From DATFVA01 sp963811905 (GTDB lineage: Bacteria; Bacteroidota; Ignavibacteria; Ignavibacteriales; Ignavibacteriaceae): a DNA stretch of 64,000 nt. The stretch is from assembly GCA_963811905.1 (NCBI GenBank), contig CAWETK010000006.1, positions 252,060-316,059 of the forward strand. The letters run 5' to 3'. Below the pieces are notes generated by a model. That model was not told the origin of the DNA and did no database searches. It saw only the letters and a list, made by a program, of their open reading frames with translations. This document shows positions 39,009 through 48,622 of the stretch, piece after piece. A program made the position numbers and the translations under genes. How positions within the stretch are numbered: position 1 is the first letter of the stretch; the number at the start of each line of letters is the position of its first letter.

Positions 39009-40798
39009 ATCGCATATCTATTTTTGTTTATCATGCAAAGATTTGAATATACAAGTTAGAATTCAAAGTAAAAATGGAAGGAATTGACGAATTTTTGTAT
39101 GGCTGAATGGGAATTGAACGCAGATTGAAGGGATAAAATAACGAATGAACGAATGGTTGAATGGTTGAATGACGAATGAATGAATGGCTGAATCACGAGT
39201 GATTGAATGAATGAATGAGATTGAATGATTGAATGAATGACCCGCCTCGCCGTTTTATCAGCCGGGTTGGCGGGCAAGTTGAATGATTGAAAGTCGAATG
39301 AATGTTTGATTGAATGATTGAATGATTGGCGAACTACGCAGCGGATGGTTACCGTATTTTTCATTGAGAGGTTTTTGCCACTAAGACGCAAGGGCGCGAA
39401 GAGATTAGATTGTCATTTCGAACCCCGGAAAAGCAGAAGGTAAGAGGTTAAGAAGGTAAGAAGTTAAGCGCCAAAATATTGAATTTTGTCATCCGGGACG
39501 CCCTGAATCGCTTTCGTAATCCCGCTTGTCTCTCTTGCCTCTGGAATGTGGCTAAAGCCTGCACTCTCATCCAATTCCTTTTACCCGTCAGCTAAAGCAG
39601 ACGGCAATTTAATTCCTCAATTTTACCTACCTGATTTTATTATTGCTCAATCCAAATGTCATTTCGAACCCCGGAAAAGCAGAAGGTAAGAGGTTAAGAA
39701 GGTAAGAAGTTAAGCGCCAAAATATTGAATTTTGTCATCCGGGACGCCCTGAATCGCTTTCGTAATCCCGCTTGTCTCTCTTGCCTCTGGAATGCTGCTA
39801 AAGCCTGCACTCTGATCCAATTCCTTTTCCCCGTCCGCTAAAGCAGGACGGCAATTCAATCCATCAACTTTACAAATGTCATTTCTGAGAAATCTGAAGC
39901 AGGATTGTTTGCCGCTAGGACACTAAGACGCAAAAAAAGGTTAACACCGCGGATTTAATCCCGGTGGTGTGAGTAATTCAGGACCTTCCGTCATAACTGT
40001 TTTAACAGTTTTACCGTTAGAAGAATACATAATCAATTTTTGTATGGAGATATGGCTGGATGATTGTATGGCGAACCTGCTTTAACGGAACGCAGATTGA
40101 ACGGATAAAATAAAGAATGAACGAATGGTTGAATGAATGAATGACGAATGATTGGTTGAATGAATCACGAGATTGAATGATTGAATGAGATTGAATGGTT
40201 GAATGAATGACCCGCCTCGCCGTTTTAACAGCCGGGGTTGGCGGGCAAGTTGAATGATTGAAAGTCGAATGAATGTTTGATTGAATGATTGAATGATTGA
40301 ATGATTGGCGAACTACGCAGCGGATGGTTCCCGGATTTTTCATTAAGAGATTATTGAGGCGACCTGTAAAAGGGTCGACTAAAAAGTAACCCTGTCATTC
40401 CGATCGAGAATCTTAGAATTCGAAAAGATTTCTCGGTCGAAGACTCCCTCGAAATGACATTGTCTTGCTTTTTAGTTAGCCCCTTAAGCGATTCAGCGAA
40501 ACGGTCCGGCTCTGACGGATCGCTTTACACGCTTGCCTGCTTAAAATTTCTCAAATCCAATGAAAAATCCCCGATGTGTCCACTGCGCCGGCCGCCCCTC
40601 ACCTTCTCACCTTCTTATCTTCTCATCTTCTTACCTTCTCATCTTCTTATCTTCTCCCCCTCTTACCTTCTAATCTTCTCACCTTCCAACCAAACCCCCA
40701 TCCCTCCCTCGCCCAATCTCCCGGTCACTTAGTCTCCCCCTCCGTCTCCCACCTCCCCCCTTCGCGCCTCTGCGCCTCTGCGGTAAACCAACCTTGCC
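39009..40798 (+). repeat. Composite repeat block between kinase and ATPase genes
   Basis: 1.8 kb without genes. Order: 'gaacgcagattgaagg' and octamers 39110-39330 with a CCCGCC..GGCGGG hairpin inside; 'ccactaagacgcaagggcgcgaag'; two nearly identical tandem copies of a unit of about 250 bases starting TGTCATTTCGAACCCCGG at about 39409 and 39657; a second octamer set 40090-40310 with its own hairpin; a palindromic element near 40394-40460 bounded by TGTCATTCCGA and TCGAAATGACA; and a polypyrimidine array 40598-40740 followed by 'gcgcctctgcgcctctgcgg'. The purine-rich 'aagaggttaagaagg' inside the 250-base unit is a pyrimidine array in reverse orientation. Confidence 0.82.
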
Positions 40799-41979
40799 TC
40801 AAACAAACATCGGGAAAACTGTTCTCTCCGTCTCAACATAATGCTTACTGATCATATAATAATCTTTAATTCCAAGCTCTTCAGCCCGTTTCCTCAGCAA
40901 ATTAAGATCACCTGCAGAAGCTTTCAACTTCACTTCAAAGCCATTTCCTTATTAAGAATAAAATCAATTTCGCTCTCTCCCCTCTTATTAAAAAAAGACA
41001 AATCACCGTAATGCCCCAGCTGGTTTGCTGCGGCGTTCTCAAATAATTGTCCCGCGTTAACCTTCCCGATAATATTAAGCAGTCCCGTATCCTCAAAATA
41101 TACCTTTTTGCCGCCGGCTACGCTCCTGTCAATACTCCCGGAAAATTTCGGAACAAGCTTAATAAAAAATACGCCCTGCAGCAGCTCCAGGTAATTGTAG
41201 ACCTTCACCCTGTTTATTCCCAGCTCACCTGATATCCTGGTAATATCAATCATATTTCCTGTCCTGGGGACAAGAAGCAATATAAGATCCCGCATCTCTC
41301 TTATGTCCTTAATATCGGAAAGTATTTTAATATCCTTCTCAAAAAAAGAGGCAAAAATATTTTTCAGAATCATTATCTTCGTATCCTTATCGCCTGTAAG
41401 AACCACTTCCGGAAAGCCGCCGAACTCCAGGTATAGATCATAATCCGAATCATATTTTTTATAATCGGCTAAAGGATAAGGAGGATTGATATCGATCTTT
41501 TTCCTAGAAGAAACTTCACCCGATTTATCCGTAAAGAATAAATATTCCCTGAAATTCAAAGGCCGCAGAACGAATAGAAATTTTCTTCCGCTTAATGATT
41601 CGGGAAATAGATTTTTAAGATAATAATTAGATGATCCGGTAACGATATATTTGACATTGTATTTGTCTATGTGATATTTCATTATCCGGGTAATATCAGG
41701 GAAATTCTGAATTTCATCTATGAATACATAAAGCCTTTTTCCCTTTGTTACTCCTGCTTCATGCTTAAGCCGTTCATAAACTGCGTCAAAATTGATATCC
41801 TCAAATGGAAGCATATCAAGCGGGTTTTCAAAGTCATACCATAATTTGGGACTGTCAACCTCGCCGAACAATTGCTTTATAAGAGTTGTCTTCCCAACCT
41901 GCCTCATTCCTGTAATGATAAGTGCATTCTTATGATCAATATACCTTGCTAATTCACTATAAAGCCATCTTTTTTTCAT
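40799..41979 (-). CDS. AAA+ ATPase with DUF4143-type C-terminus, -1 frame break near the end
   Basis: About 393 aa when corrected. Walker A is GMRQVGKTTLI (Lys30), Walker B is LYVFIDEIQNFPDI, and a sensor-like VTGSSNYYL follows. The C-terminal half has the DUF4143 signature: winged-helix-like RISGELGINRVKVYNYLELLQGVFFI and the nuclease-like ending GESEIDFILN. The frame stops at 40930 after NKEMALK; adding one A to the AAA run (TTT at 40944-40946 on the plus strand) gives NGFEVKLKASAGDLNLLRKRAEELG and a natural stop at 40799. These ATPases are widespread and often multicopy in Bacteroidota; their role is unsettled. No operon partner is visible. Confidence 0.85.
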
Positions 41980-42196
41980 ATATGTAAAATATTTTTTACA
42001 AATATACGCATATTTGTAATTAAATCAATACATAAGTTGATTGTATGGGAAAGAGGCAGATTGAATGGATAAAATAACGAATGAACGAATGGTTGAATGA
42101 ATGAATGACGAATGAATGAATGAACCACAAGTGATTGAATGATTGAATGAGATTGAATGATTGAATGATGAATGAATGAATGATTGAATGATTCGG
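41980..42196 (+). repeat. Octamer array left of the IS110 element
   Basis: After an AT-rich stretch that could hold the ATPase promoter, 42045-42196 carries 'cagattgaatgg' and then GAATGATT/GAATGAAT arrays. The array is cut by the IS110-family element; the same kind of array resumes at about 43721. Confidence 0.75.
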
Positions 42197-42209
42197 TAAA
42201 TTAATAAAA

Positions 42210-42283
42210 GGTCTCGCTTTCCTTTATGAGTTACTACCTATAAATTAGGTAGAAAAAATGAACTTCTAAAAAGAAAGGAGACC
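42210..42283 (+). promoter_or_regulatory. Leader hairpin covering the transposase ribosome-binding site
   Basis: Outer arms GGTCTC (42210-42215) plus the adjoining CTTTCCTTT pair with AAAGAAAGGA plus GAGACC (42278-42283). An inner stem CTACCTA (42234-42240) and TAGGTAG (42246-42252) closes a 5-base loop. The Shine-Dalgarno AAAGGAG at about 42274-42280 lies within the outer stem, eight bases before ATG 42288. This is the form expected of a structure that limits translation when transcription enters from outside. Confidence 0.6.
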
Positions 42284-42287
42284 TGTT

Positions 42288-43343
42288 ATGAAAATAACAA
42301 AACTATCAACAAGCCACAATCCTATGAATTATGTAGATGCAAACTTCTACGATTATTACATAGCAATAGACTGGTCCAGCACAGTAATGGCAATAGCCTG
42401 GATGAGAAGTAATAGTACTAATCCTGTAGTCAAAAATAATCTGCCGGCAAAGTTAAGTGTAATAAAGGACTATATTAAAGACTTATCGGGAAAAAAGATA
42501 TTGACTATAGAGGAGACAACAGGAGCCCAGTGGTTATATGTAGAGTTGAAAGACTATGTAGATAAAATAATTATCTGCAATACATACAGGAATGCTCTTC
42601 TGAAAGAGGGTCCCAAGAATGATGCAAAGGATGCAAAAGATCTATGCAGGTTATTAAGAGCAGGAATGATAAAAGAAGTATACCATAGTACAGATGAAAA
42701 CTACAAAATCAGAAAATTCTTTAGTGCATATAATGACCTGGTTAAAGCAGGAGTAAGGACACAAAATCAACTCTCTGCAATATACAGGTCATATGGACAA
42801 AACCATAAGAAAGACAAGTTAAACATAAAGGATGACCCGTATATTGATTTTATAATTGAGGAGAAACTCAAAGCAATAGCTCTCTACAAAGAAGAAAAAA
42901 AGATATACATAAAATTTTTCAGAGAAATAATGAAGAGTAATAAAACCATAAAGAATCTAAAAGCTATCAAAGGAATAGGTTTAATAAATGCGGTAAAGAT
43001 ATTTTCAATAGTAATAGATGCAACCAGGTTTCAGACAAAATATCGTTATTGGTCGTACTGCGGATTGACAAAATACAGAATGGAAAGCGGCCAGAAGTAC
43101 TATGGTAAAAGAAACACACAATATTCACGAGTATTAAAGGAAGCTTATAAAACAGCGGTTATGGCAGCTTTAAGAGGTAAAAATGATATCCGTGAATATT
43201 ACGATAGCTTGTTAAAGGAAGGGGTGCCGGGAAAACTGGCTAGGAATAAGGTATGCAGATATATAGCAACATCGACCCTGGCAATGATGAAACACGGCAC
43301 AGAGTATAAACTATACAACTGGAGAGAAAACAAAATAAACTAA
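42288..43343 (+). CDS. IS110-family transposase (RuvC-like DEDD + Tnp20)
   Basis: 351-aa recombinase of the IS110/IS1111 family. The N-terminal RuvC-like domain shows Asp28 in YYIAIDWSST, the glutamate pair in LTIEETTGAQW, and the acidic NDAKDAKDLCRLLRAG. After a coiled-coil linker the C-terminal Tnp20 domain has LKAIKGIGLINAVKIF, YWSYCGLTKY and the probable catalytic Ser267 in MESGQKYYGKRN. Known members of this family are guided to target and donor DNA by a bridge RNA encoded in the non-coding part of the element. The gene is intact, with a strong AAAGGAG ribosome-binding site that can be sequestered in the leader hairpin. Confidence 0.93.
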   Translation: MKITKLSTSHNPMNYVDANFYDYYIAIDWSSTVMAIAWMRSNSTNPVVKNNLPAKLSVIKDYIKDLSGKKILTIEETTGAQWLYVELKDYVDKIIICNTYRNALLKEGPKNDAKDAKDLCRLLRAGMIKEVYHSTDENYKIRKFFSAYNDLVKAGVRTQNQLSAIYRSYGQNHKKDKLNIKDDPYIDFIIEEKLKAIALYKEEKKIYIKFFREIMKSNKTIKNLKAIKGIGLINAVKIFSIVIDATRFQTKYRYWSYCGLTKYRMESGQKYYGKRNTQYSRVLKEAYKTAVMAALRGKNDIREYYDSLLKEGVPGKLARNKVCRYIATSTLAMMKHGTEYKLYNWRENKIN

Positions 43344-43720
43344 GATAAAGCTAATAATATAATGGCAATTAAAGACTACTTAGGACGAGTTTGTTAATAA
43401 AGAAGAAATATAGAAGAACAATTTTATTCTCCGGGGATGAAGTTCAGCAATCATTCTGCTTCATTCGAAAGCCACTTGATTCGGTTAACTCTCCCCGTTA
43501 TTCAACAAAATTTAACGTAATTCAAATACAGTAAATACAGAAGATTCAGATAGACGATTAGAAAAGAGGATAAACCTCTAGGTTAAAGTAAAAATTGTTA
43601 AAAACAGAAAGCAGAAAACAAGCTGCACCAGTAGTTTGGAAAGCGAGCCCAAAAGTAATAAAACAAATTGTACAATTTGTCATTGGTGAACTATTTTTAC
43701 TTGACTTTTTCATTAATAGA
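43344..43720 (+). ncRNA. Candidate bridge-RNA region of the IS110-family element
   Basis: The 370 bases after the transposase have no ORF but show structure: CGGGGA (around 43436) can pair with TCTCCCCG (around 43491), enclosing a hairpin GATGAAG..CTTCATTC (about 43437-43467); an 18-base perfect palindrome lies at 43664-43681 (ACAAATTGTACAATTTGT). IS1111-group elements carry their bridge RNA downstream of the transposase, IS110-group ones upstream. Here the downstream segment is much longer, so it is the better candidate. The guide loops cannot be assigned without the exact element ends. Confidence 0.42.
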
Positions 43721-44569
43721 GAATGATTGAATGAGATTGAATGATTGAATGAGATTGAATGATTGAATGAGATTGAATGATTGAATGATTGAATGATTGG
43801 CGAACTACGCAGCGGATGGTTACCGTATTTTTCATTGAGAGGTTTTTGCCACTAAGACTCAAAGGCGCGAAGAGATTACATTGTCATTTCGAACCCCGGC
43901 AAACTTTGTTCCAGCATCAAGCCGGGGTGAGAAATCTGACTTCTTTCTTGTTTCAAATACATAATCAATTTTTGTATGGAGGTATGGCTGGATGATTGTA
44001 TGGCGAACCTGCTTTAACTGAACGCAGATTGAAGGGATAATTGAAAGTCGAATGAATGTTTGATTGAATGATTGTTGAGTCCGGCAGCTGCCGGACGAAA
44101 AATGTTTGATTGAATGATTGAAGGATTGAATGATTGACGAACCCGCCTACCATCCTTCGCTTCGTTACGGCTGGTAAACCGTCGAGGCAGGCAGCGCAAC
44201 GTATGCTTTCCGGATTTTTCATTAAGAGATTATCGGAGGGACATTTGTAAAGCAATCCGTCTGAGCCGGACAAGTTCGCCTGAATCGCTTTCGTAATCCT
44301 GCAATCGGGCTCGCCTTAATCGTTAATCACTCTTACTCATTTTTTTTCTAAGCGAAACGGCGTTTCGCTTTACACACTTGCCTGCTTAAGATCACCCTCT
44401 CCTCATCTTCTAATCTTCTCACCTTCTCATCTTCTCCCCCTCTCTCAGTCTCTCAGTCTCCTCCTCCCCCTTCGCGCCTCTGCGTCTCCGCGGTAACCCA
44501 ACCCAATGAAGAATCCGGGAAATTAACGATACGGTATTCGCCCTACTTCTTCCTTGGTACTTTTATCTT
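43721..44569 (+). repeat. Composite repeat block right of the IS110 element
   Basis: Octamer array 43725-43797; 'ggcgaactacgcagcgg' and 'ccactaagactcaaaggcgcgaag'; half of a TGTCATTTCGAA element (43881-43942); octamers with the perfect palindrome GTCCGGCAGCTGCCGGAC at 44079-44096; a palindrome with arms AAGCGAAAC/GTTTCGCTT at 44350-44370; and a C/T-rich array 44395-44480 followed by 'gcgcctctgcgtctccgcgg'. The block ends with a 'ttacttttatcttttatcttgcc' unit which supplies the stop codon of the minus-strand kinase (44570-44572). No gene. Confidence 0.8.
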
Positions 44570-47500
44570 TTATCTTGCCCCCGCCCTCTCCCCTTCCTCC
44601 TCAAACTCAATCCTCACCTCCGTCCCCTCATTATTCCTCACCTCAAACTTTCCATACAGCTGCCCCACCAGTGTATCCACAAGCTGCAGTCCCAGCGTTT
44701 CGCTCTTCGTTATATCCAGGTTTTCCGGTATACCCGTACCGTTGTCCTTCACAATAAAAATATATTTTCTGTTTTCTTTGGTAATAGATACCGTAATTTT
44801 CCCGTCCTGCTTTTCTTTAAATGCGTGCTTGTAAGCATTAGATGCAAGTTCGTTTATTATCAGTCCCAGCGTTATCGCACTGTCTATGTTAAACGAAATA
44901 TCCTTAATGTTTACTTCCGCTTTTACATTCTTACCCTTGGGACCATAAGATATCATCAGGTTGTTCAGCAAATCAACTACGTACCCTTTGAAATCTACCC
45001 TGAAGAAATCCTTCGACTGATACAGCTTCTCGTGTATCAGCGCCATAGACCTTATCCTGTTCCTGCTCTCATCGAATATCTCCTGCGTCTCTTTGTCCGG
45101 TATGGTCTTCGCCTGAAGACTCAGAAGACTCGATATTATCTGCATATTGTTCTTTACTCTGTGGTGTATCTCCTTCAGCAGGATCTCTTTCTCCTTTAAC
45201 GAGGCGCTCAGCTCCTGCTCAAACTTTATCTGTTCGGTAATATCCATTGTTACACCGCGCATACCGATTACATTGCCTTCTGAATCGCATATGGAAGTCG
45301 ACTGCGATTCAACCCATACAATCGACCCGTCTTTTGCAATCCACCTGTACCTGTTTTTCCCTGCCCTCTTGGTATCAAATTTATTTTTTGCTTCTTCTCC
45401 TGCAGATTTTTTGTCATCAGGATGAACAATACTGAACCAGAAATTGGGAGTGTTAAGCCACTGCTCAACAGGATATCCCAGCAGCTTCTCTGCATAACTG
45501 CTTATAAAATCTATCTTCTGGTTCGGCGAAACAGGATCGCCGTACGCTTCCCATACTACTCCAGGCACATTCGCTATCAGGTTGTCAATCCTTATCCTCT
45601 GGGCTTCAAGCTGCGAGTATAGTTTTACCCTCTCAATCTCTATCCTCTTCCTCTCAGTTATGTCGCGCGATATCCTTACGGTTATCGTATTGCCATGGTA
45701 GTTAACCTTCAGGCTGCTGCTTTCAACCCATACATATTCCCCGTCTTTTCTCCTGTATCTAAGCTCTGTTATTGAATTGGTGCTGTAGTGCTGAAGCAGT
45801 TCCAGGTCTTCAGGATGAACAAGATCCTGCGAGTTAACCTTGCCTGCAAGTTCCGCCTCACTGTACCCCAGCACTCTTGTGAAAGCGGGATTAGCATATA
45901 TGAAGATATTATTCTCATCAAGCAGCGATATGAAATCATTTGAATTCTCCGTAATAAGCCTGAACCTTTCTTCCGATTCCCTCAGCTCTTTCTCAACTTT
46001 CTTCCTGAACTTAATTTCTTTCTGCTGCTGCTGCACAGTGTACTCAAGATTACTGTTAAGTTCTTCTATCTGTCTGAACAGACTCGCATTGTCGATTGCA
46101 GTTGCAGCCCGATGCGCAATATTTTCAGCAAACCTAAGATCTTCTTCATCGTATCTCTTCCCCGATTCAGCCGTGCATAATGTAATTGCTCCCAGTATCC
46201 TGTCTCTTACTTTGAGCGGTACTATCATAACCGACTTCAGTCCGATGCTCGTAAAAAGCCTGTATGTCTCCTCATCCGGTAAATTCTCTCTTACTAAATT
46301 CATATCGATATCTTTTACTAATAGAGATTCGCCTGTTTTTATTACCCCTGCTGCACCTGTATCGTCACTCATATCTACAGGATATTTTTTCATAAAATCT
46401 TCGGCAAGCTTTAATTGTGAATGGTCCCTGTGATATATCATCAGTCTTTCTATTTTTCCCTTCACGTATAGGTCTACTGCAAACCAGTCGCATACCGCAG
46501 GTGACAGCAGTTTCGCCAGTGATTCCAGTGTCTCTGTATAATTAAGTGAAGAATTTAATATAATGCCGGCTTCTGCTGCATACTTAAGTTTATCCTGCAT
46601 CCGTTCAGCAAGCATTAAAGCCCTCTTTTCGCTCGCCAGTGCTTTAGAAAGTTCAACCTCGTTCCTCTTTCTTTCCGTTATATCAACAGAAGAACCAATG
46701 TAGCCCTGGAACACATTGTCTTTCGAAAATCTCGGCACTCCATGACAAAGCAGCCACCGCTCCTGACCATCATGCCTGTAAAGTCTGAACTCTGTCTTGA
46801 ATTCTTCCCTGTTCTCGAATGCCAGATAATAAACCTTTTTGAATGAGGGCAGATCGATTGGATGCACCCTCTTCAGCCATCCCTCGCCAATCTCGTCATC
46901 AATCTTTCTTCCTGTAAAATCCAGCCACGGTTTGTTGAAATAATAGAATCCTCTGTCCAGGCCGGCAGTCCATATAAGTACCGGGGCAGTATCGGCCATT
47001 ATCCTGAACCGCTGCTCGCTTTCAGAGAGTGCCCGTTCCGTTAGTTTCCGCTCGGTAATGTCCACCAGGCTTGCAACGGTATACCTGTAAGGCGAGTCCT
47101 CTTCGGGAAAATTTGTTATGGAATAAATGTAGATGGTATCCCCGTTGAATGTCTTAAGTTCATACTCAGTTTCAAAATGTGTTCCGCCGTTTGCCCGCAC
47201 AATCAGCAGCTCTGCAAACTTCGACTGAAAATCACCCGTTAATATCTGCGGCATATTCTCCAGCAGATGCCTTACACTTCGCGCCTTAAATAACATCACC
47301 GACCGCGGATTGGCATCAACCACTTTCAGCTTCCTGTAACACTCCTGCACGAATTCGGGATGTTCATCAAAATATTTCCTGAAATTTTCCACCCCGTTAC
47401 GCTTCAGCTCACTCAGCATGCTCACCACTTCAGAATCATCCGACTCCCACATAGAAACAGCTGTTGTTTCAAAAATGCTCCTGTACCGGTATTCGCTTTT

Positions 47501-48622
47501 CCTCAGTGCTTTCTCAGATTCAAACCGATCGGTAATATCCTCGGCAATACCTATTATCCTGATAACCTGATCCAGACTGTTCTTAACCGGGAAAGCTCTT
47601 TCCCGCAGGTACCGTGCAGACCCGTCCGCTCTTTTTACCCTGTAGGTATAATCTGTAGCTAATCCTTTCAGCTGCTTCGCCAATGCCTTGCGCGCCTTAC
47701 CCACGTCCTCCTTAACTATTAAATCGAGATAGGCCGTCGGGTTCTCATAAATTTTCTGCACACCGTCGCCGAAAACTTTCTCATAAGCCTGGCTCATATA
47801 AAGGATCTCAGGCTTCCGCGGATCGCTTACATAAAAAATCTCGCTCAGGTTTTCTATCAGATGCTTGAAGATGATCTCATTCTCCTGCAGACGCGCCAGA
47901 CTTTCCCTTGCCTTTGAAATATTCCTTGCGATTGCCGAAGCACCTATTATTTTTCCCGCCAGGTTCCTCAGCGGTGACACAGTTATCGAAACCCATAGAG
48001 TCCTGCCGTCCTTCGTCTGCCTCCTTGTTGTGTAATGGTCATACTTCTCCCCTTTTCTGAGCGTTTCCATTATATCGCGTATCTCGTCCTTCTTATCTGG
48101 AGGAGCAATAATATCTATATTCCTTCCGATCACCTCTGCCGCCTTATAGCCATACATCTTTTCAGCGCCCTTGTTCCAGCTTAGAATTTTACCGTCAAGA
48201 TCCTTGCTGATAATTGCATCATCGGACGATTCAACTATCGCAGAAAAAAGAAGTCTGAGGTAATCCTCTGCAGGCTGGGGAGATGATGAGATGATAGTCT
48301 CAAGACGCACAGGCTTATTATCATAGACAAGTTCAGTTGATTTGATGTTAAGAGGAATTTTTGTCCCGTCTTTTTTCCTGTGGTAAACCCTTGATGTACC
48401 GTTGATCTTGTCGATAGTATTCAGCTCATTAAGAGAATCCTCATAAAAGAGACGGTCTAATTTAAATGACAGCAATTCAGAACGCGTATACCCGTAAAGA
48501 TCAGACGCCGCATTATTGACATCAAGGATCTGAAAAGAACGGACATCATAAATGATCATCGGAAAAGGATTTATGTCGAACAGGTTTTTATAGTCTGCTT
48601 CCGTAATAGTATTCATGAACAT
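44570..48622 (-). CDS. Giant PAS/GAF sensor kinase of the HisKA_2 family
   Basis: 1350 aa, soluble. Five PAS domains (about residues 8-600; e.g. DDAIISKDLDGKILSWNKGAEKMYGY and SEQRFRIMADTAPVLIWTAG) are followed by a GAF domain (about 690-850; SVMIVPLKVRDRILGAITLC), then two more PAS domains (EERFRLITENSNDFISLL and a PAS/PAC ending DITEQIKFE). The catalytic core is HisKA_2: LLKEIHHRVKNNMQIISSLLSLQ with probable phospho-His1154, then the ATPase LGLIINELASNAYKHAFKEK, FIVKDNGTGIPENLDI and TLGLQLVDTLVGQL. Kinases of this class often act on detached receivers. The acidic/basic tail EEEGERAGAR ends within the polypyrimidine repeat. Confidence 0.9.
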   Translation of the reverse strand: MFMNTITEADYKNLFDINPFPMIIYDVRSFQILDVNNAASDLYGYTRSELLSFKLDRLFYEDSLNELNTIDKINGTSRVYHRKKDGTKIPLNIKSTELVYDNKPVRLETIISSSPQPAEDYLRLLFSAIVESSDDAIISKDLDGKILSWNKGAEKMYGYKAAEVIGRNIDIIAPPDKKDEIRDIMETLRKGEKYDHYTTRRQTKDGRTLWVSITVSPLRNLAGKIIGASAIARNISKARESLARLQENEIIFKHLIENLSEIFYVSDPRKPEILYMSQAYEKVFGDGVQKIYENPTAYLDLIVKEDVGKARKALAKQLKGLATDYTYRVKRADGSARYLRERAFPVKNSLDQVIRIIGIAEDITDRFESEKALRKSEYRYRSIFETTAVSMWESDDSEVVSMLSELKRNGVENFRKYFDEHPEFVQECYRKLKVVDANPRSVMLFKARSVRHLLENMPQILTGDFQSKFAELLIVRANGGTHFETEYELKTFNGDTIYIYSITNFPEEDSPYRYTVASLVDITERKLTERALSESEQRFRIMADTAPVLIWTAGLDRGFYYFNKPWLDFTGRKIDDEIGEGWLKRVHPIDLPSFKKVYYLAFENREEFKTEFRLYRHDGQERWLLCHGVPRFSKDNVFQGYIGSSVDITERKRNEVELSKALASEKRALMLAERMQDKLKYAAEAGIILNSSLNYTETLESLAKLLSPAVCDWFAVDLYVKGKIERLMIYHRDHSQLKLAEDFMKKYPVDMSDDTGAAGVIKTGESLLVKDIDMNLVRENLPDEETYRLFTSIGLKSVMIVPLKVRDRILGAITLCTAESGKRYDEEDLRFAENIAHRAATAIDNASLFRQIEELNSNLEYTVQQQQKEIKFRKKVEKELRESEERFRLITENSNDFISLLDENNIFIYANPAFTRVLGYSEAELAGKVNSQDLVHPEDLELLQHYSTNSITELRYRRKDGEYVWVESSSLKVNYHGNTITVRISRDITERKRIEIERVKLYSQLEAQRIRIDNLIANVPGVVWEAYGDPVSPNQKIDFISSYAEKLLGYPVEQWLNTPNFWFSIVHPDDKKSAGEEAKNKFDTKRAGKNRYRWIAKDGSIVWVESQSTSICDSEGNVIGMRGVTMDITEQIKFEQELSASLKEKEILLKEIHHRVKNNMQIISSLLSLQAKTIPDKETQEIFDESRNRIRSMALIHEKLYQSKDFFRVDFKGYVVDLLNNLMISYGPKGKNVKAEVNIKDISFNIDSAITLGLIINELASNAYKHAFKEKQDGKITVSITKENRKYIFIVKDNGTGIPENLDITKSETLGLQLVDTLVGQLYGKFEVRNNEGTEVRIEFEEEGERAGAR

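Larger units (their letters stand above)
42197..43720 (+). mobile_element. IS110-family insertion sequence
   Basis: About 1.5 kb element inside an octamer repeat array. Ends are estimated from where the (GAATGATT)n array stops and restarts; IS110 elements usually lack terminal inverted repeats and target duplications, so the exact ends cannot be fixed by eye. It contains a structured 5' leader (42210-42283), one transposase gene (42288-43343) and about 370 bases of non-coding 3' sequence with hairpins. The element looks intact. Confidence 0.8.

Noticed and set aside
39110..40310. Regular GAATGATT arrays considered as a CRISPR array
   Set aside because: The units are contiguous 4- or 8-base repeats with no unique spacers of 25-40 bases, and no cas genes are nearby.
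43789..43995. Plus-strand ORFs such as 43789-43995, 48968-49213 and 51553-51777 with near-identical peptides
   Set aside because: The identity comes from the shared TGTCATTTCGA cassette; the peptides change frame between copies and end in repeat sequence.
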